A stretch of 9,907 nt of DNA. Origin: Puniceicoccales bacterium. GTDB lineage: Bacteria; Verrucomicrobiota; Verrucomicrobiia; Opitutales; UBA953. Where the stretch lies: contig JAITIB010000057.1 in the NCBI GenBank assembly GCA_031279675.1, positions 1 to 9,907 on the forward strand, in the 5' to 3' direction. Below are positions 1 to 7,882 of the stretch, one piece after another (position 1 is the first letter of the stretch; each line of letters starts with the position of its first letter). The notes below the pieces were generated by a model that made no database searches, was not told the origin of the DNA, and saw only the letters and a program-made list of their open reading frames with translations. A program made the translations under genes and the position numbers.

Positions 1-1
1 C

Positions 2-427
2 GATGTCCTTAATGTTTCCGGAGGCGGCACTATTGAACTTTCCAGAAATTTTAATTTGGCCTCGAACGCCAGAGTGAACCTTACTTTGGCAGAAAATGGG
101 CCAATTCCTATTATTGTGCATGGCAATGTTTACCCTGCCGGTCCGGGGTATGCGTTGGATATATTTGCAGAGGGGGAATTGATTTTTGCGCCGGGCACTT
201 CGTTTAACATTATGCAACTGTATGGAGGTGGAAGTGTGGATCCGTTTTTGTTTGGGACAAGTTTTGTGGAGCCGACGACGGGACAGGAGTTTCTCGCGAG
301 CGGGGATGGCACCAACATTATCCTGACTGCGCAGGCGATTCCGGAGCCTTCGACGTATGCGTTGATTGGCGGCGTCGGGGTGCTGGCTTTGGCGGTGGCG
401 AGGCGGAGGTGGCGCAAAGGTTTGTAA
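2..427 (+). CDS. PEP-CTERM sorting domain protein, C-terminal part
   Basis: The reading frame is open from the first bases of the window, so only the last 141 residues are present and the true start lies upstream; the TTG at 56 is an in-frame internal codon with no reason to be a start. Most of the visible protein is a Gly/Asn/Thr-rich, beta-strand-like stretch typical of large exported surface proteins. The end is a textbook PEP-CTERM signal: IPEPSTYALIG (PEP codons at 341-349), a short hydrophobic helix (ALIGGVGVLALAVA) and a basic tail RRRWRKGL. By family knowledge this tripartite tail directs the protein through the inner membrane to an exosortase-type sorting system, which cleaves near PEP; such proteins are linked to exopolysaccharide or surface structures. 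The passenger function cannot be told. The gene converges on sufE. Confidence 0.85.
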   Translation, partial: DVLNVSGGGTIELSRNFNLASNARVNLTLAENGPIPIIVHGNVYPAGPGYALDIFAEGELIFAPGTSFNIMQLYGGGSVDPFLFGTSFVEPTTGQEFLASGDGTNIILTAQAIPEPSTYALIGGVGVLALAVARRRWRKGL

Positions 428-472
428 GAATCGCGCATGGGGGCGGGGGCAAAATAGTTCTCGCCCAAACCA

Positions 473-531
473 AACCCAAGGTGCCGTTGTGGTGGCCTTG
501 GGTTGGATTATTGGCTGGCGGGCTTTTTTTT
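473..531. terminator. Stem-loop between convergent genes, possible bidirectional terminator
   Basis: The gap between the PEP-CTERM stop (427) and the sufE stop (544) contains a perfect 9-base inverted repeat: AACCCAAGG at 473-481 and CCTTGGGTT at 496-504, with a 14-base loop. On the + strand a run of eight T follows at 524-531, about 20 bases after the stem, which is further than in a standard intrinsic terminator. On the - strand the stem is followed by a T-rich GTTTGGTTTGG stretch. The position between two gene ends supports a termination role; strength in either direction is uncertain. Confidence 0.4.
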
Positions 532-541
532 CCGAAGGAGT

Positions 542-991
542 TTACGGGAGGTTTTTCGCTGTTTCCTTGGGGTTGTGTGCGCAGAGGGTGGCGTAGGCGT
601 GGATTTTGGAGACGAGGTTTGCGAGGCCGTTGCGGCGGTTTGGGGAGAGGTGTTGGGTGATGCCGACGTCGCGGAGGAAGTCGGTGCTGGTTGCGAGGAT
701 TTCGACGGGGGTGGCGTCGCTGTAGTATTCGCAGACGAGGGTGGCGATGCCTTTGGTGATGAGGGAGTCGGCGTCGGCGCGAAATTGGCAGGTGTGTGTG
801 GCGGGGTTTTGGGAGGGATACATCCAGAGGCTTGAGGTGCAGCCTTCGATGAGGAGGGGGGGGATTTTGTATTGGGGGTCGAGGGGGGGGGTGTTTTTTG
901 CGCGGTCTATGATGTATTGGAAGCGTTCGTGGGGGTCTTCGATGGGGGTGAGTTCGTCGAGGAGGGCGAGTCGTTTTTCGGCGAGTGTCAT
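542..991 (-). CDS. sufE: SufE family cysteine desulfurase sulfur acceptor
   Basis: Protein of 149 residues, close to the usual 140-150 for SufE. SufE takes persulfide sulfur from the cysteine desulfurase SufS and passes it to the SufBCD scaffold for iron-sulfur cluster assembly in the cytoplasm. Visible family signs are the N-terminal helix pattern EKRLALLDELTPIEDPHERF, the motif IEGCTSSLWM with the acceptor cysteine at residue 51 (the same number as in E. coli SufE), and the C-terminal LSPNRRNGLANLVSKIHAYA, matching the family's L-(S/T)-P-x-R-x-N-G-L signature. The ATG at 991 lies 21 bases after the stop of the TPR gene, so it is probably the last gene of a four-gene transcript. The frame crosses G runs of eight (856-863) and nine (883-891) on the + strand and stays intact. 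No sufS or sufBCD is in view, so a CsdE-like role is also possible. Confidence 0.9.
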   Translation of the reverse strand: MTLAEKRLALLDELTPIEDPHERFQYIIDRAKNTPPLDPQYKIPPLLIEGCTSSLWMYPSQNPATHTCQFRADADSLITKGIATLVCEYYSDATPVEILATSTDFLRDVGITQHLSPNRRNGLANLVSKIHAYATLCAHNPKETAKNLP

Positions 992-1012
992 GGAGTGTTT
1001 GCGTGTTTTTTC

Positions 1013-2964
1013 TTAGTTGAAAAGGTTGAGGCCTGTGAGCTCGGGTCGGGCGAGGGGTGTGATGAGGGTGCGCAGGGCGGCGATTTGCTCGGGTGGGCAG
1101 GTGGTGTCGGTGTCGGTCCAGTGGAGGATTTGCGTCCAGATGGCCGGGTTGGGGCGGCGGAGTGCGAGGAGTTCGGTGATCTCCGCGGGGAGGTCTTTGC
1201 GGGTGCCGTAGCGTTGGGTTTGTTTGCAGAGGATGCGTGTGGCGATGGTGTCGGCTTTGAGTTGGGAGTGGGTGGGGTGGGCGAGGAGGCCTTTTTCGAG
1301 GATGCCCAGGGCGTCGGTCGGGGCGTTGACGTGGCGGAGGAGTTGGGCGACGGCGATGTAGGTGGCGGGGTTGATTTTGCGGGGGTGGTGGCGGAGTTGT
1401 TTGATTGCCTCGGTGAGGGTGCGCTTGGCGTCGTAGGTGGTGGCGGTGGCGGGTTGGATGCAGTGTCCGTTTTTGTCGTATTCGCCGTCGCGGTGGATTT
1501 CGAGTTCGCGGATGCGGGCGAGTGTTTGCGTGTCGTTTTTTTCGTCGTTGAGGAAGCGGTCGAGGAGTGCGCGGGCCGGGCCGGTGTCGTTGAGTGCGAA
1601 GTGGGCTGCGGCGAGGAGTGCGTGGTGGGTGCCTTCGTTGTCGTTGGAGTAGAGGGTGCGGTAGGTGGTGACGATGTCGCGGTAGGTGGCGAGGGCGTCC
1701 TTGGGGCGGTTGTCTCGGATGAGGGATTCGAGGAGGAGGCTGGCGTAGATGGCGTGGTTGAGCTTGGGGTTGCGGAGGCGGGGTTGGCTGGGGGTGGGGT
1801 CGGGGGGTGGTGGGATGGCATGCCGGTAGCAGATGTTGGCGAGATCGGGGTGGGCGCGTTGGGCGGCGTAGGTGGCGAGGGGGAGGAGGAGGGTGGGCTG
1901 GGGATTGGCGGCGTTGTCTTTGATGAGGGCGGTGGTTTCCTTTTCGAGTTGTTCGTGGTGTTTGGCGGCTTCGAGGAGGTAGAGGCGGTGGATGCGGGGC
2001 TGGGGGTTTTGAGGGAATTCGTTGATGCGTTCCTGGGTGAGGGCGAGGGCGGCGTCGAGTTGTCCGAGTTCGGTGTGGAAGCGGATGCGCTGGCTGAGGA
2101 TGGCGTCGCGGGTTGGGCCGGTGTGCTCGTTTTGGCGGTTTTGGAGATGCTTGAGCGCGGTGGTGTAGTTGCCTTGGTAGAATTGGGAGCGGGCGAGGAG
2201 GATGTGGGCGGCGGGGGTGTCGAGTTTGTTTTCCTCGATGTGCCTGATGGCTTCGGCGTAGTGGCCGAGGTTGTGGGCGGCGGTGGCGGCGTATTGGGCG
2301 AGGGTGGAGCGGAGGGTGGGGGGGGGTTGGCGGAGGAGCCAGGTTTTGGCTTCGTCGAGGATTTGGGCATCGCGTTGCTGGGTGTCGAGCAGTTGGAAGT
2401 AGTGGTGGATGCAGTCGGGGAGTTCCTTGTTGTCAGGTGTGGCGAGGGCGAGTCCTTGCTGGAGCGTGGCGATGGCTTCGTCAGTTTTGCCGAGATGTGC
2501 CTGGAGCATGTTGGCGTAGAGGCGTTGGGCGGAGAGGTTGGCGGGGTTGCTGCGGATGGCGATCTGGATGGCGTCTCCGGCGGCGGTGATGTTGTTGCGT
2601 TTGAGGGCTTCGGTTGCGTGGGCGGTGAAGCAGTTGCTGATGCGCATGAGGTGTTGGGCGTGGATGCGGGGGGCTTGGGCGGGGTCTTCCTCAAGTTGGG
2701 CGAGGGTGAGGCGGATGGTTTGGCGCAGGAGGGGGTCCTTTAGGGTGACGGTGAGTCCGTACATGTTTCGGGCATAGGCGATGATGGCGTTGGGTTGGGC
2801 GTTTTGGGGGATGCCGAGGAGGAAGATGATCTCGGGGTCAGGGGGGGGGGGGGGGCGGGTTCGGCTGGGGAGTTTTCCGTTGCCGGGGTGGCGTGGATGG
2901 GTGCGAATGAGCCTATCGCGGGGACGATGATGAGGAGGAGTGGGAGGAGGTGATATGGTTTCAT
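1013..2964 (-). CDS. Exported TPR-repeat protein, frame broken by a poly-C run
   Basis: Two frames together make one gene. From ATG 2964 the minus strand encodes a clear signal peptide (MKPYHLLPLLLIIVPAIGS, likely cut after IHA) and a short Pro-rich linker, then enters 15 C (2855-2841). Beyond the run this frame reads only low-complexity Ser/Pro and ends at 2740. The other frame, read after the run, gives PDPEIIFLLGIPQNAQPN and continues without a stop through Met 2764 into a 583-residue domain ending at 1013. A run of 13 or 16 C would join them into about 650 residues. The large part has tetratricopeptide character: repeated helix pairs such as GKTDEAIATLQQGLAL, GHYAEAIRHIEENKL and GNYTTALKHLQN, and VNAPTDALGILEKGLLAHP near the C-terminus. 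TPRs bind partner proteins; with a signal peptide this acts in the periplasm or outer envelope. As written, only translation from an internal start such as 2764 would make the TPR part, without export. Whether it is phase variable, a pseudogene or a base-call error cannot be decided here. Confidence 0.75.
2841..2855. repeat. Run of 15 G on + strand (poly-C in the TPR gene)
   Basis: An uninterrupted run of 15 G on the + strand, the longest homopolymer in the window, lies about 36 codons into the minus-strand TPR gene, just after its signal peptide. It encodes a proline stretch. Codon counting shows that 13 or 16 bases would join the signal-peptide frame to the TPR frame, while 15 does not. Runs of this length slip during replication and are also hard to sequence. 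Confidence 0.9.
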
Positions 2965-3021
2965 GATGGTTGGATTTTTTTGTTTGAGGTGGTGTTTTGC
3001 AACTGGAAGCGGTGGTGGTGG

Positions 3022-4416
3022 TCAGGGTGAGGGTGGTTGGAGGGCGCAGGGGAGGAGGGCGGCGTCCTTCATGCCGTGGATGATTTTTTTGTCAGCGGGG
3101 CAGAGTGTGGCAAGGATGGCGCCGAGTTGGGGGGCGGTGGCGTTGGCGGGGAGAAAGTAATAGGGGCAGAGGCGGACGCGGGTGCTTGCGCTGGCGGTTG
3201 TGCCGTCGGGTTGGTGGATGGGGTGGTGTTTGCGCGTGGGTTTGTGGTAGTCCTGCATGATGTAGTAGGTTTCGTTTTCGGGATCGGTGGCGTCTTCGAG
3301 CGCGGCCTGCCATTCGTCGCGCGGGATGTCGCTGCCGAGGATGACGCTGCGCGCGCCCCATGCGGTTTCGTGGAAGCCGCTGGCCTTGATGATGAGGTTG
3401 CGTTCCTTTTGGCTGGCGTTGGCGAGCTCGGCCCATGCGCGGATGGGTTTGCCGTTGAGAGCGGGGGCGTGGAGGACGGCGCAGGGGGGGAGCTCCGCGG
3501 ACTCCATTATCCAGGTGCGGGGGACGATGCGCAGGAGGGTGGCGTGGTGGGCCGGGAGGAGGTTTTCGCGCCAGTATTCGTGGAGTGCGGGGTGGTGCAG
3601 GAGGGCGAGGTTGAGTTTTTCCTCCTGGTAAGCTTTCATGGGGGGGGTGAGGGCGACGTGGCCGGCTTCGATGGCATCGAAGAGCGCGTCGGCGCCCTTG
3701 ACGTTGCCGAGGTCAAAAAGTTCGAAGAACCGGTAAATGATGTCCACGCGCTCGGGGGTGCCGTCGAGGGGGATGGTGATGGTGTTGCCGAGGGGCATGA
3801 GGTCGGCTGGATGGGCGCAGTGGACGCGGCGGCCTTGTGCGCGCAGGGTTTGGGCGAGCCATTCGAATTCTGGCCGGTAGGTGGCGGCCTCGTCGCTGAC
3901 GATGATGGCGATGAGGGGGGAGGGGGCATGGGGGGCGAGGGCGGCGATGCTTTGGTAAAAGAGCTCGGGCTGGGTGTTGCCGCCGATGGGGGGGGCTGTG
4001 TGGGCGGTTGCGTAGTGTGCGTTGAGGTGCGCGGTGAGGCCGATGCCTCCGGGGACGCTGTCCAGTTCGGTGAGTGTGAATCCGGTGTCGGTGATGAGGA
4101 GGTCGGGGCGGAGGATGCGCGGGATTTGGTTTTTGATGGCGGGGTGGCGTCCGTGGGCGAGGAGTCCGTCAGGCTTTCCGCGGTCGAGATAGGCGGCGAC
4201 CCAGGGGATGAGGGTGTCGCTGTTGCGGAGGATTTTTTTCCCTTGGGCGGAGCGGTGGTAAAGGTGTTCCGAGGCTTGCAGGAATGCGTGGCAGGCGTGG
4301 CCGATTTGGTGGATTTCGTCGAGCTGTTCGTGTGTGAGCGGGAAGGGGATGGGGGAGCTTTGCCAGGTTTTGCCGGCGAAAAGCGGCAGGGCCGGTTGGG
4401 TGGTGGTGTCGGGCAT
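3022..4416 (-). CDS. Putative circularly permuted ATP-grasp protein
   Basis: Protein of 464 residues without signal peptide or membrane segment, so cytoplasmic. I do not recognise a named family, but the order of motifs resembles circularly permuted ATP-grasp or glutathionylspermidine-synthase-like proteins: RPDLLIT (103-109) leading into TELDSVPGGIG (116-126), the acidic-x-P-G-G turn; VDIIYRFFELFDL (224-236); EAGHV (250-254) followed by a conserved-looking Lys 267; then LIIKASGFHETAWGARSVIL (341-360), which looks like the Lys plus glycine-rich ATP-binding stretch; and YYIMQDY (384-390), like the strand that contacts adenine. Such enzymes join a carboxylate to an amine using ATP; the substrates here are unknown. 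The start ATG 4416 lies 49 bases after the stop of the secreted-protein gene, and its own stop is 57 bases before the TPR gene, all on one strand. The fold call rests on motif reading only. Confidence 0.6.
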   Translation of the reverse strand: MPDTTTQPALPLFAGKTWQSSPIPFPLTHEQLDEIHQIGHACHAFLQASEHLYHRSAQGKKILRNSDTLIPWVAAYLDRGKPDGLLAHGRHPAIKNQIPRILRPDLLITDTGFTLTELDSVPGGIGLTAHLNAHYATAHTAPPIGGNTQPELFYQSIAALAPHAPSPLIAIIVSDEAATYRPEFEWLAQTLRAQGRRVHCAHPADLMPLGNTITIPLDGTPERVDIIYRFFELFDLGNVKGADALFDAIEAGHVALTPPMKAYQEEKLNLALLHHPALHEYWRENLLPAHHATLLRIVPRTWIMESAELPPCAVLHAPALNGKPIRAWAELANASQKERNLIIKASGFHETAWGARSVILGSDIPRDEWQAALEDATDPENETYYIMQDYHKPTRKHHPIHQPDGTTASASTRVRLCPYYFLPANATAPQLGAILATLCPADKKIIHGMKDAALLPCALQPPSP

Positions 4417-4465
4417 GAAGGGTGTGGGCGGTGGCGTTGTGACGGGCGGTCAGGTCATGTTGCTG

Positions 4466-5413
4466 TCAGGGGGTGCTGGTCTTGAGGGAGGATGAGCCGG
4501 GTGCGGTGACGGGGAGTCCGGGCTTGGAGGAGTGGGCGCGGCGGAATTGGTAGCGGTTGATGTCCTGCATGGAGAGTTTTTTCAAGCGGCGGTAGCGTTC
4601 CTGGAGGTGGGTGCTGAAGTCGGTGGGTTTTGTGCTGGCAGCGGCGTAAGGGTTGTCGCGTTCACTGGGGAGGCGGCGGTCGAGGTTGCGGTGCTGGGCT
4701 CGTTCGTCGGCCCAAGGGGAGGTGGCGTGGGTGTTTGAGCGGTCGTGTTCGAGCAAGGTTTTTTCGCGTGGAGTGAGGTCGAATGCGTCATTGGGGGCGA
4801 TGGGGACGTTTTGGAAATTTGGCCATGCGTTGAATCGGGAGTTCCAGTCATTCATGGTGTCCGGGGTGCTGAGGCTGTCGTTGGTGAAATCGGCGCGCGA
4901 GACCCTGTTCCATTGCCCGGTGTTGTGGCGGCGTGAGGCGAGGTTGTCATCAAGGCGGTTATAGTTGCGCAGCGCGCTGTAGGGATCGACAGATTCGTCA
5001 ACGGTTTTTTGGGGAGAATTGGTGGCGTTGGAGTGTGCGGCGCCGAAACTTTCCCTGATTTTGGGTCCGAGGGCGAAGGGCAGTTGGCGTCCGTCGGGGA
5101 GTGTGATGCCGCGGTTGGGCGCAGGTGCCTGGTTGTTTTCCGTGGGGGCGGAGGCAGGGGATGTTTTTTTTGCGGGTCCTGTGTTGTCGTGGGCGTTGGG
5201 TGGGAGCGGGCGTTGCCGGCGTTCGGCGGAGTTGATTTGCTCGCGGTATTTGGCGCGCGCCGTGTCTCCGTCGTATTGCTGGACGTTGTTGGAACCGTCA
5301 TCAACGGTGATCCTGTAGTGTTGTCTGAACTGTTGCGCGTGCAGCGCCGACGCCATCAACAGCAGCAGGCCAAGGAGGCAAAGGGTGGGGAGGTGGCTTG
5401 GACGGTGACGCAT
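4466..5413 (-). CDS. Secreted protein of unknown function
   Basis: About 315 residues from ATG 5413. This start puts a classic signal peptide at the very N-terminus: basic MRHRPSH, a hydrophobic core CLLGLLLLMASAL, and likely cleavage after LHA (residue 26) before QQFRQHYRI. The frame continues upstream to a TTG at 5473, but that would add 20 polar residues before the signal, so I reject it. The mature part is hydrophilic and rich in Asn, Arg, Asp, Pro and Ser, with no cysteines, no repeats and no membrane segment; the C-terminal third is strongly charged (for example ERYRRLKKLSMQDINRYQFR). I recognise no domain. It is first in the four-gene minus-strand block and divergent from purN, with 113 bases between the two starts; these must hold promoters for both directions, although the only promoter-like element I see is TTGACG on the minus strand at 5473-5468, with no convincing -10 box. 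Confidence 0.7.
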   Translation of the reverse strand: MRHRPSHLPTLCLLGLLLLMASALHAQQFRQHYRITVDDGSNNVQQYDGDTARAKYREQINSAERRQRPLPPNAHDNTGPAKKTSPASAPTENNQAPAPNRGITLPDGRQLPFALGPKIRESFGAAHSNATNSPQKTVDESVDPYSALRNYNRLDDNLASRRHNTGQWNRVSRADFTNDSLSTPDTMNDWNSRFNAWPNFQNVPIAPNDAFDLTPREKTLLEHDRSNTHATSPWADERAQHRNLDRRLPSERDNPYAAASTKPTDFSTHLQERYRRLKKLSMQDINRYQFRRAHSSKPGLPVTAPGSSSLKTSTP

Positions 5414-5526
5414 ATGTTTGGGAGGCGTTAAACGGTTTTTCGGGAGGGAGCTGGGAAAGCGCCGTTGCGTCAATGCCTAAACACGGCTTGCGCGGGGGCG
5501 TTGGCGCGGGCAGAAGCTGTGCCGTG

Positions 5527-6105
5527 ATGAAGATTGCCATTTTAGGTTCCGGGCGCGGCTCCAATGCCGAGGCCGTTCTCTGTGCCCAGCGGGAAGGTCG
5601 GCTGGGGGGGGCTGCGGTGGTGTCGCTTTTTTGCGATGTGCCGGGCGCGCGCATCCTTGAGCTGGGGGGGCGTTTTGGTGTGCCGGCTTTCCAGCCGCCG
5701 ACCGGGGAGTTCCGGACGAGGTTTTCGCCTGATGTTGAGAAGTGTTGGGTGCGTGCCATTCGCGACACGGGGGCGGATTTTCTGGTGCTGGCGGGATTCA
5801 TGCGCGTCATCAAGGCGCCGTTGCTGGAGGCTTTCGCGGGGCGCATCGTGAACTTGCATCCGAGTTTGCTGCCGGCCTTTCCCGGGCTGGATGCTATTGG
5901 GCAGGCGTGGCGTTACGGGGTGAAGGTGAGCGGGTGCACGGTCCACCATGTCAACGCCACCGTGGACGGGGGCGACATCATTGACCAGGCGGTGGTGTGG
6001 CGCGACGATGCGGACTCGCTGGAGTCTTTTGCCGGGAAAATCCATGCCGCGGAGCACCGTTTGCTCCCGTCCGTGCTTGCCCGTCTGGGCGCCTCCCAAG
6101 GCTGA
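5527..6105 (+). CDS. purN: Phosphoribosylglycinamide formyltransferase
   Basis: PurN moves the formyl group of 10-formyltetrahydrofolate to glycinamide ribonucleotide, the third step of de novo purine synthesis, in the cytoplasm. The 192-residue protein is slightly shorter than E. coli PurN (212). The phosphate-binding loop GSGRGSN is at 7-13. The catalytic triad is intact: Asn 109 and His 111 in NLHPSLLPAFPGLDA and Asp 147 in VDGGDII (E. coli N106, H108, D144). The folate-side LVLAGFMRVI (87-96) is also typical. ATG 5527 is chosen because MKIAILGSGRGSN begins exactly where the family begins; the open frame reaches back to 5398, but those 43 residues are unlike PurN and overlap the divergent gene. 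The gene tail converges on guaA with 15 bases between the stops. Two + strand G runs (5604-5611, 5664-5670) lie inside and do not break the frame. Confidence 0.95.
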   Translation: MKIAILGSGRGSNAEAVLCAQREGRLGGAAVVSLFCDVPGARILELGGRFGVPAFQPPTGEFRTRFSPDVEKCWVRAIRDTGADFLVLAGFMRVIKAPLLEAFAGRIVNLHPSLLPAFPGLDAIGQAWRYGVKVSGCTVHHVNATVDGGDIIDQAVVWRDDADSLESFAGKIHAAEHRLLPSVLARLGASQG

Positions 6106-6116
6106 GCGGGGAGGCG
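6090..6116. terminator. GC-rich inverted repeat between purN and guaA ends
   Basis: CGCCTCCC at 6090-6097 and GGGAGGCG at 6109-6116 form an 8-base perfect stem with an 11-base loop, overlapping the purN stop and sitting just beyond the guaA stop. Its place between two convergent genes suggests a shared terminator or a structured 3' end, but no T run follows on either strand, so intrinsic termination is doubtful. Confidence 0.3.
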
Positions 6117-6120
6117 GGGC

Positions 6121-7671
6121 TTACTCCCATTCGATTGTCGCGGGTGGTTTTGACGAGATGTCGTAAACGACACGGTTGACGCCCTTGACCTCGTTGATGA
6201 TGCGCGTTGATGCGCGTTGCAAGAGGGCGGCGGGCAGGTGCGCCCAGTCCGCGGTCATGGCATCGGTGCTTTGCACGGCGCGCAGCCCTATCAGGTAGTC
6301 GTAAGTGCGCTCGTCGCCCATCACGCCCACGGTGCGGACGGGGACAAACACGGCGAAGGCCTGCCATGTTTTATGATACCATTTGGCGCGGTGCAGCTCC
6401 TCGATGAAGATGGCGTCCGCGGCGCGCAGGATGTCGCAATATTCCTTTTTCACCTCGCCAAGGACGCGCACGCCGAGTCCGGGCCCGGGGAAGGGGTGGC
6501 GCCAGAGCATGTCGTGGGGCAGCCCGAGCTCAAGCCCGAGGGCGCGGACTTCGTCCTTGAACAATTCGCGGATGGGTTCCACGAGCTTGAGTTTCATTCC
6601 CTTGGGCAGCCCGCCCACGTTGTGGTGGCTTTTGATGGTTGCGGACGGGTTGCCGGCCACTGCGGCGGACTCGATGACGTCGGGGTAAATCGTCCCCTGC
6701 GCGAGGAACTCCGCTTTGCTCTTCCGGGCAATCTTGGCAAATTCCTCTTCGAACACCTTGATGAACTCGCGCCCGATCACCTTGCGTTTTTCCTCGGGGT
6801 CGGTCACGCCGAGGAGTTCCCTCAAAAACCGTTCCGCCGCGTCCACCACGACAAGGTTCATCTTGAAATGCCCCCTGAACATGCGCACCACCTGCTCGCG
6901 CTCATTGAGCCGCAGCAGGCCGTGGTCAACAAACACACACGTCAATTGCTTCCCGATCGCCTTGTGCAAAAGGGCGGCCACGACGGACGAGTCCACGCCG
7001 CCGCTCAACGCCAGAAGCACGTTTGCCTTGCCCACCTGGGCGCGCACGGACGCCACCGCGTCGTTCACAAAGCCGGACATTTTCCAGTCCGCCCTTGCCT
7101 TGCAAATTTTGAACAGGAAATTCCGCAGGATGCGCATCCCGTGCTCCGTGTGGTTCACCTCCGGGTGAAACTGCAGCCCGTAGATTCTCCGCGTCGCGTC
7201 CTCAATCACGGCGCACGCCGAGTTCTCCGTCCGCGCCACCGCGCGCGCACCCGCCGGCAGGCGCGTCACCTTGTCCCCGTGTGAATTCCAGACCGTGATC
7301 TCGCCCTTCACACCCGAGAGCAGACGCGACTTTTCCCCCACCACCAGGCGCCCGCATCCGTATTCGCGCCGGGTGCTTCCCGCGACCGCACCGCCGTTCA
7401 TTGCCGCAATCAACTGCAACCCGTAGCAAATCCCCAGCACCGGGACGCCAAGCGCGAACACCCCGGGATCCGGCCTTGGCGAACCCGCCGCCTTCACGCT
7501 CGCCGGCCCGCCCGAGAGGATCACGCCCGAGACCCCTTCCGCGCGCAGCACCGCCGCGGGTGTGTTGAATGGGAAAATGCGCGAATGCACATGGCACTCG
7601 CGCACGCGCCGCGCAATGACCTGCGTGTATTGCGAACCAAAATCCAAAACGGCTATCAGGGACGAAGACAT
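6121..7671 (-). CDS. guaA: GMP synthase (glutamine-hydrolysing)
   Basis: GuaA converts XMP to GMP using ATP and ammonia from glutamine. The 516-residue protein (E. coli 525) is complete. An N-terminal class I glutamine amidotransferase begins IAVLDFGSQYTQVIARR and has the triad Cys 82 (GICYGLQL), His 169 and Glu 171 (LQFHPEVNHT). Then comes the ATP pyrophosphatase domain with the P-loop LSGGVDSSV (222-230) and the C-terminal dimerisation domain ending IEWE. ATG 7671 is chosen because MSSSLIAVLDFGSQY aligns with the family start; the frame stays open to 7878, but the extra 69 residues are not GuaA-like and run almost to the tRNA. No strong Shine-Dalgarno sequence is visible. Codon composition drifts within the gene: the + strand is roughly balanced in G and C near the 3' end and clearly C-rich toward the 5' end. 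Confidence 0.97.
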   Translation of the reverse strand: MSSSLIAVLDFGSQYTQVIARRVRECHVHSRIFPFNTPAAVLRAEGVSGVILSGGPASVKAAGSPRPDPGVFALGVPVLGICYGLQLIAAMNGGAVAGSTRREYGCGRLVVGEKSRLLSGVKGEITVWNSHGDKVTRLPAGARAVARTENSACAVIEDATRRIYGLQFHPEVNHTEHGMRILRNFLFKICKARADWKMSGFVNDAVASVRAQVGKANVLLALSGGVDSSVVAALLHKAIGKQLTCVFVDHGLLRLNEREQVVRMFRGHFKMNLVVVDAAERFLRELLGVTDPEEKRKVIGREFIKVFEEEFAKIARKSKAEFLAQGTIYPDVIESAAVAGNPSATIKSHHNVGGLPKGMKLKLVEPIRELFKDEVRALGLELGLPHDMLWRHPFPGPGLGVRVLGEVKKEYCDILRAADAIFIEELHRAKWYHKTWQAFAVFVPVRTVGVMGDERTYDYLIGLRAVQSTDAMTADWAHLPAALLQRASTRIINEVKGVNRVVYDISSKPPATIEWE

Positions 7672-7726
7672 GGAAAGAGTGAAGGGTTGAATTGAGGCGC
7701 GGCACCAAAGTTTCGTCCAGATATCA

Positions 7727-7768
7727 GGGCAAGTGAAATCATTCCCGCCGCCCCGGTGCCACTTGCCC
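7727..7768. promoter_or_regulatory. Inverted repeat in the guaA upstream region
   Basis: GGGCAAGTG (7727-7735) and CACTTGCCC (7760-7768) are a perfect 9-base inverted repeat with a 24-base spacer, 56 bases upstream of the guaA ATG and between the divergent guaA and tRNA-Arg genes. It could be an operator for a dimeric repressor or, if the guaA transcript starts further up, a leader hairpin. The region does not resemble a purine riboswitch. The function is not shown. Confidence 0.3.
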
Positions 7769-7799
7769 CAGATCGCCTGTGCAAACGCAATGTTCTCTC

Positions 7800-7830
7800 T
7801 TGAAAAAACCCCCGGATGCCGTGTTACTCT
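7800..7830 (+). promoter_or_regulatory. Candidate promoter of tRNA-Arg
   Basis: TTGAAA at 7800-7805 resembles a -35 box, and TACTCT at 7825-7830 (spacer 19) or the overlapping TTACTC at 7824-7829 (spacer 18) could be the -10. It would start transcription about 45-50 bases before the tRNA. The -10 match is weak. Confidence 0.35.
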
Positions 7831-7882
7831 GCGGCCTCTGTTCGCGGAAACCTTTTTCCCGGGAACGAGGCGCGCCAAAAAT

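Noticed and set aside
988..2694. A 568-codon minus-strand frame overlapping the TPR gene.
   Set aside because: Low-complexity Pro/Ser/Thr translation typical of an out-of-frame reading of C-rich DNA, with no domain pattern.
872..2743. A 623-codon open frame on the + strand opposite the TPR gene.
   Set aside because: It is almost wholly Gly, Val, Glu, Ala and Asp, the mirror of a C-rich gene on the other strand; the minus-strand TPR protein is clearly real.
3037..4485. A 482-codon + strand frame opposite the ATP-grasp-like gene.
   Set aside because: Gly/Val/Glu/Ala-rich shadow; the opposite strand has ordered motifs and balanced composition.
6000..6900. A dif site at the skew inversion.
   Set aside because: No 28-base sequence with two AT-rich XerC/XerD half-sites was recognised by eye; a proper motif search would be needed.
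6217..7284. A 355-codon + strand frame opposite guaA.
   Set aside because: guaA is beyond doubt with all catalytic motifs; this is its antisense shadow.
7672..7882. A purine-sensing riboswitch in the guaA leader.
   Set aside because: The conserved core and three-way junction of the purine class are not visible; only a simple inverted repeat is found.
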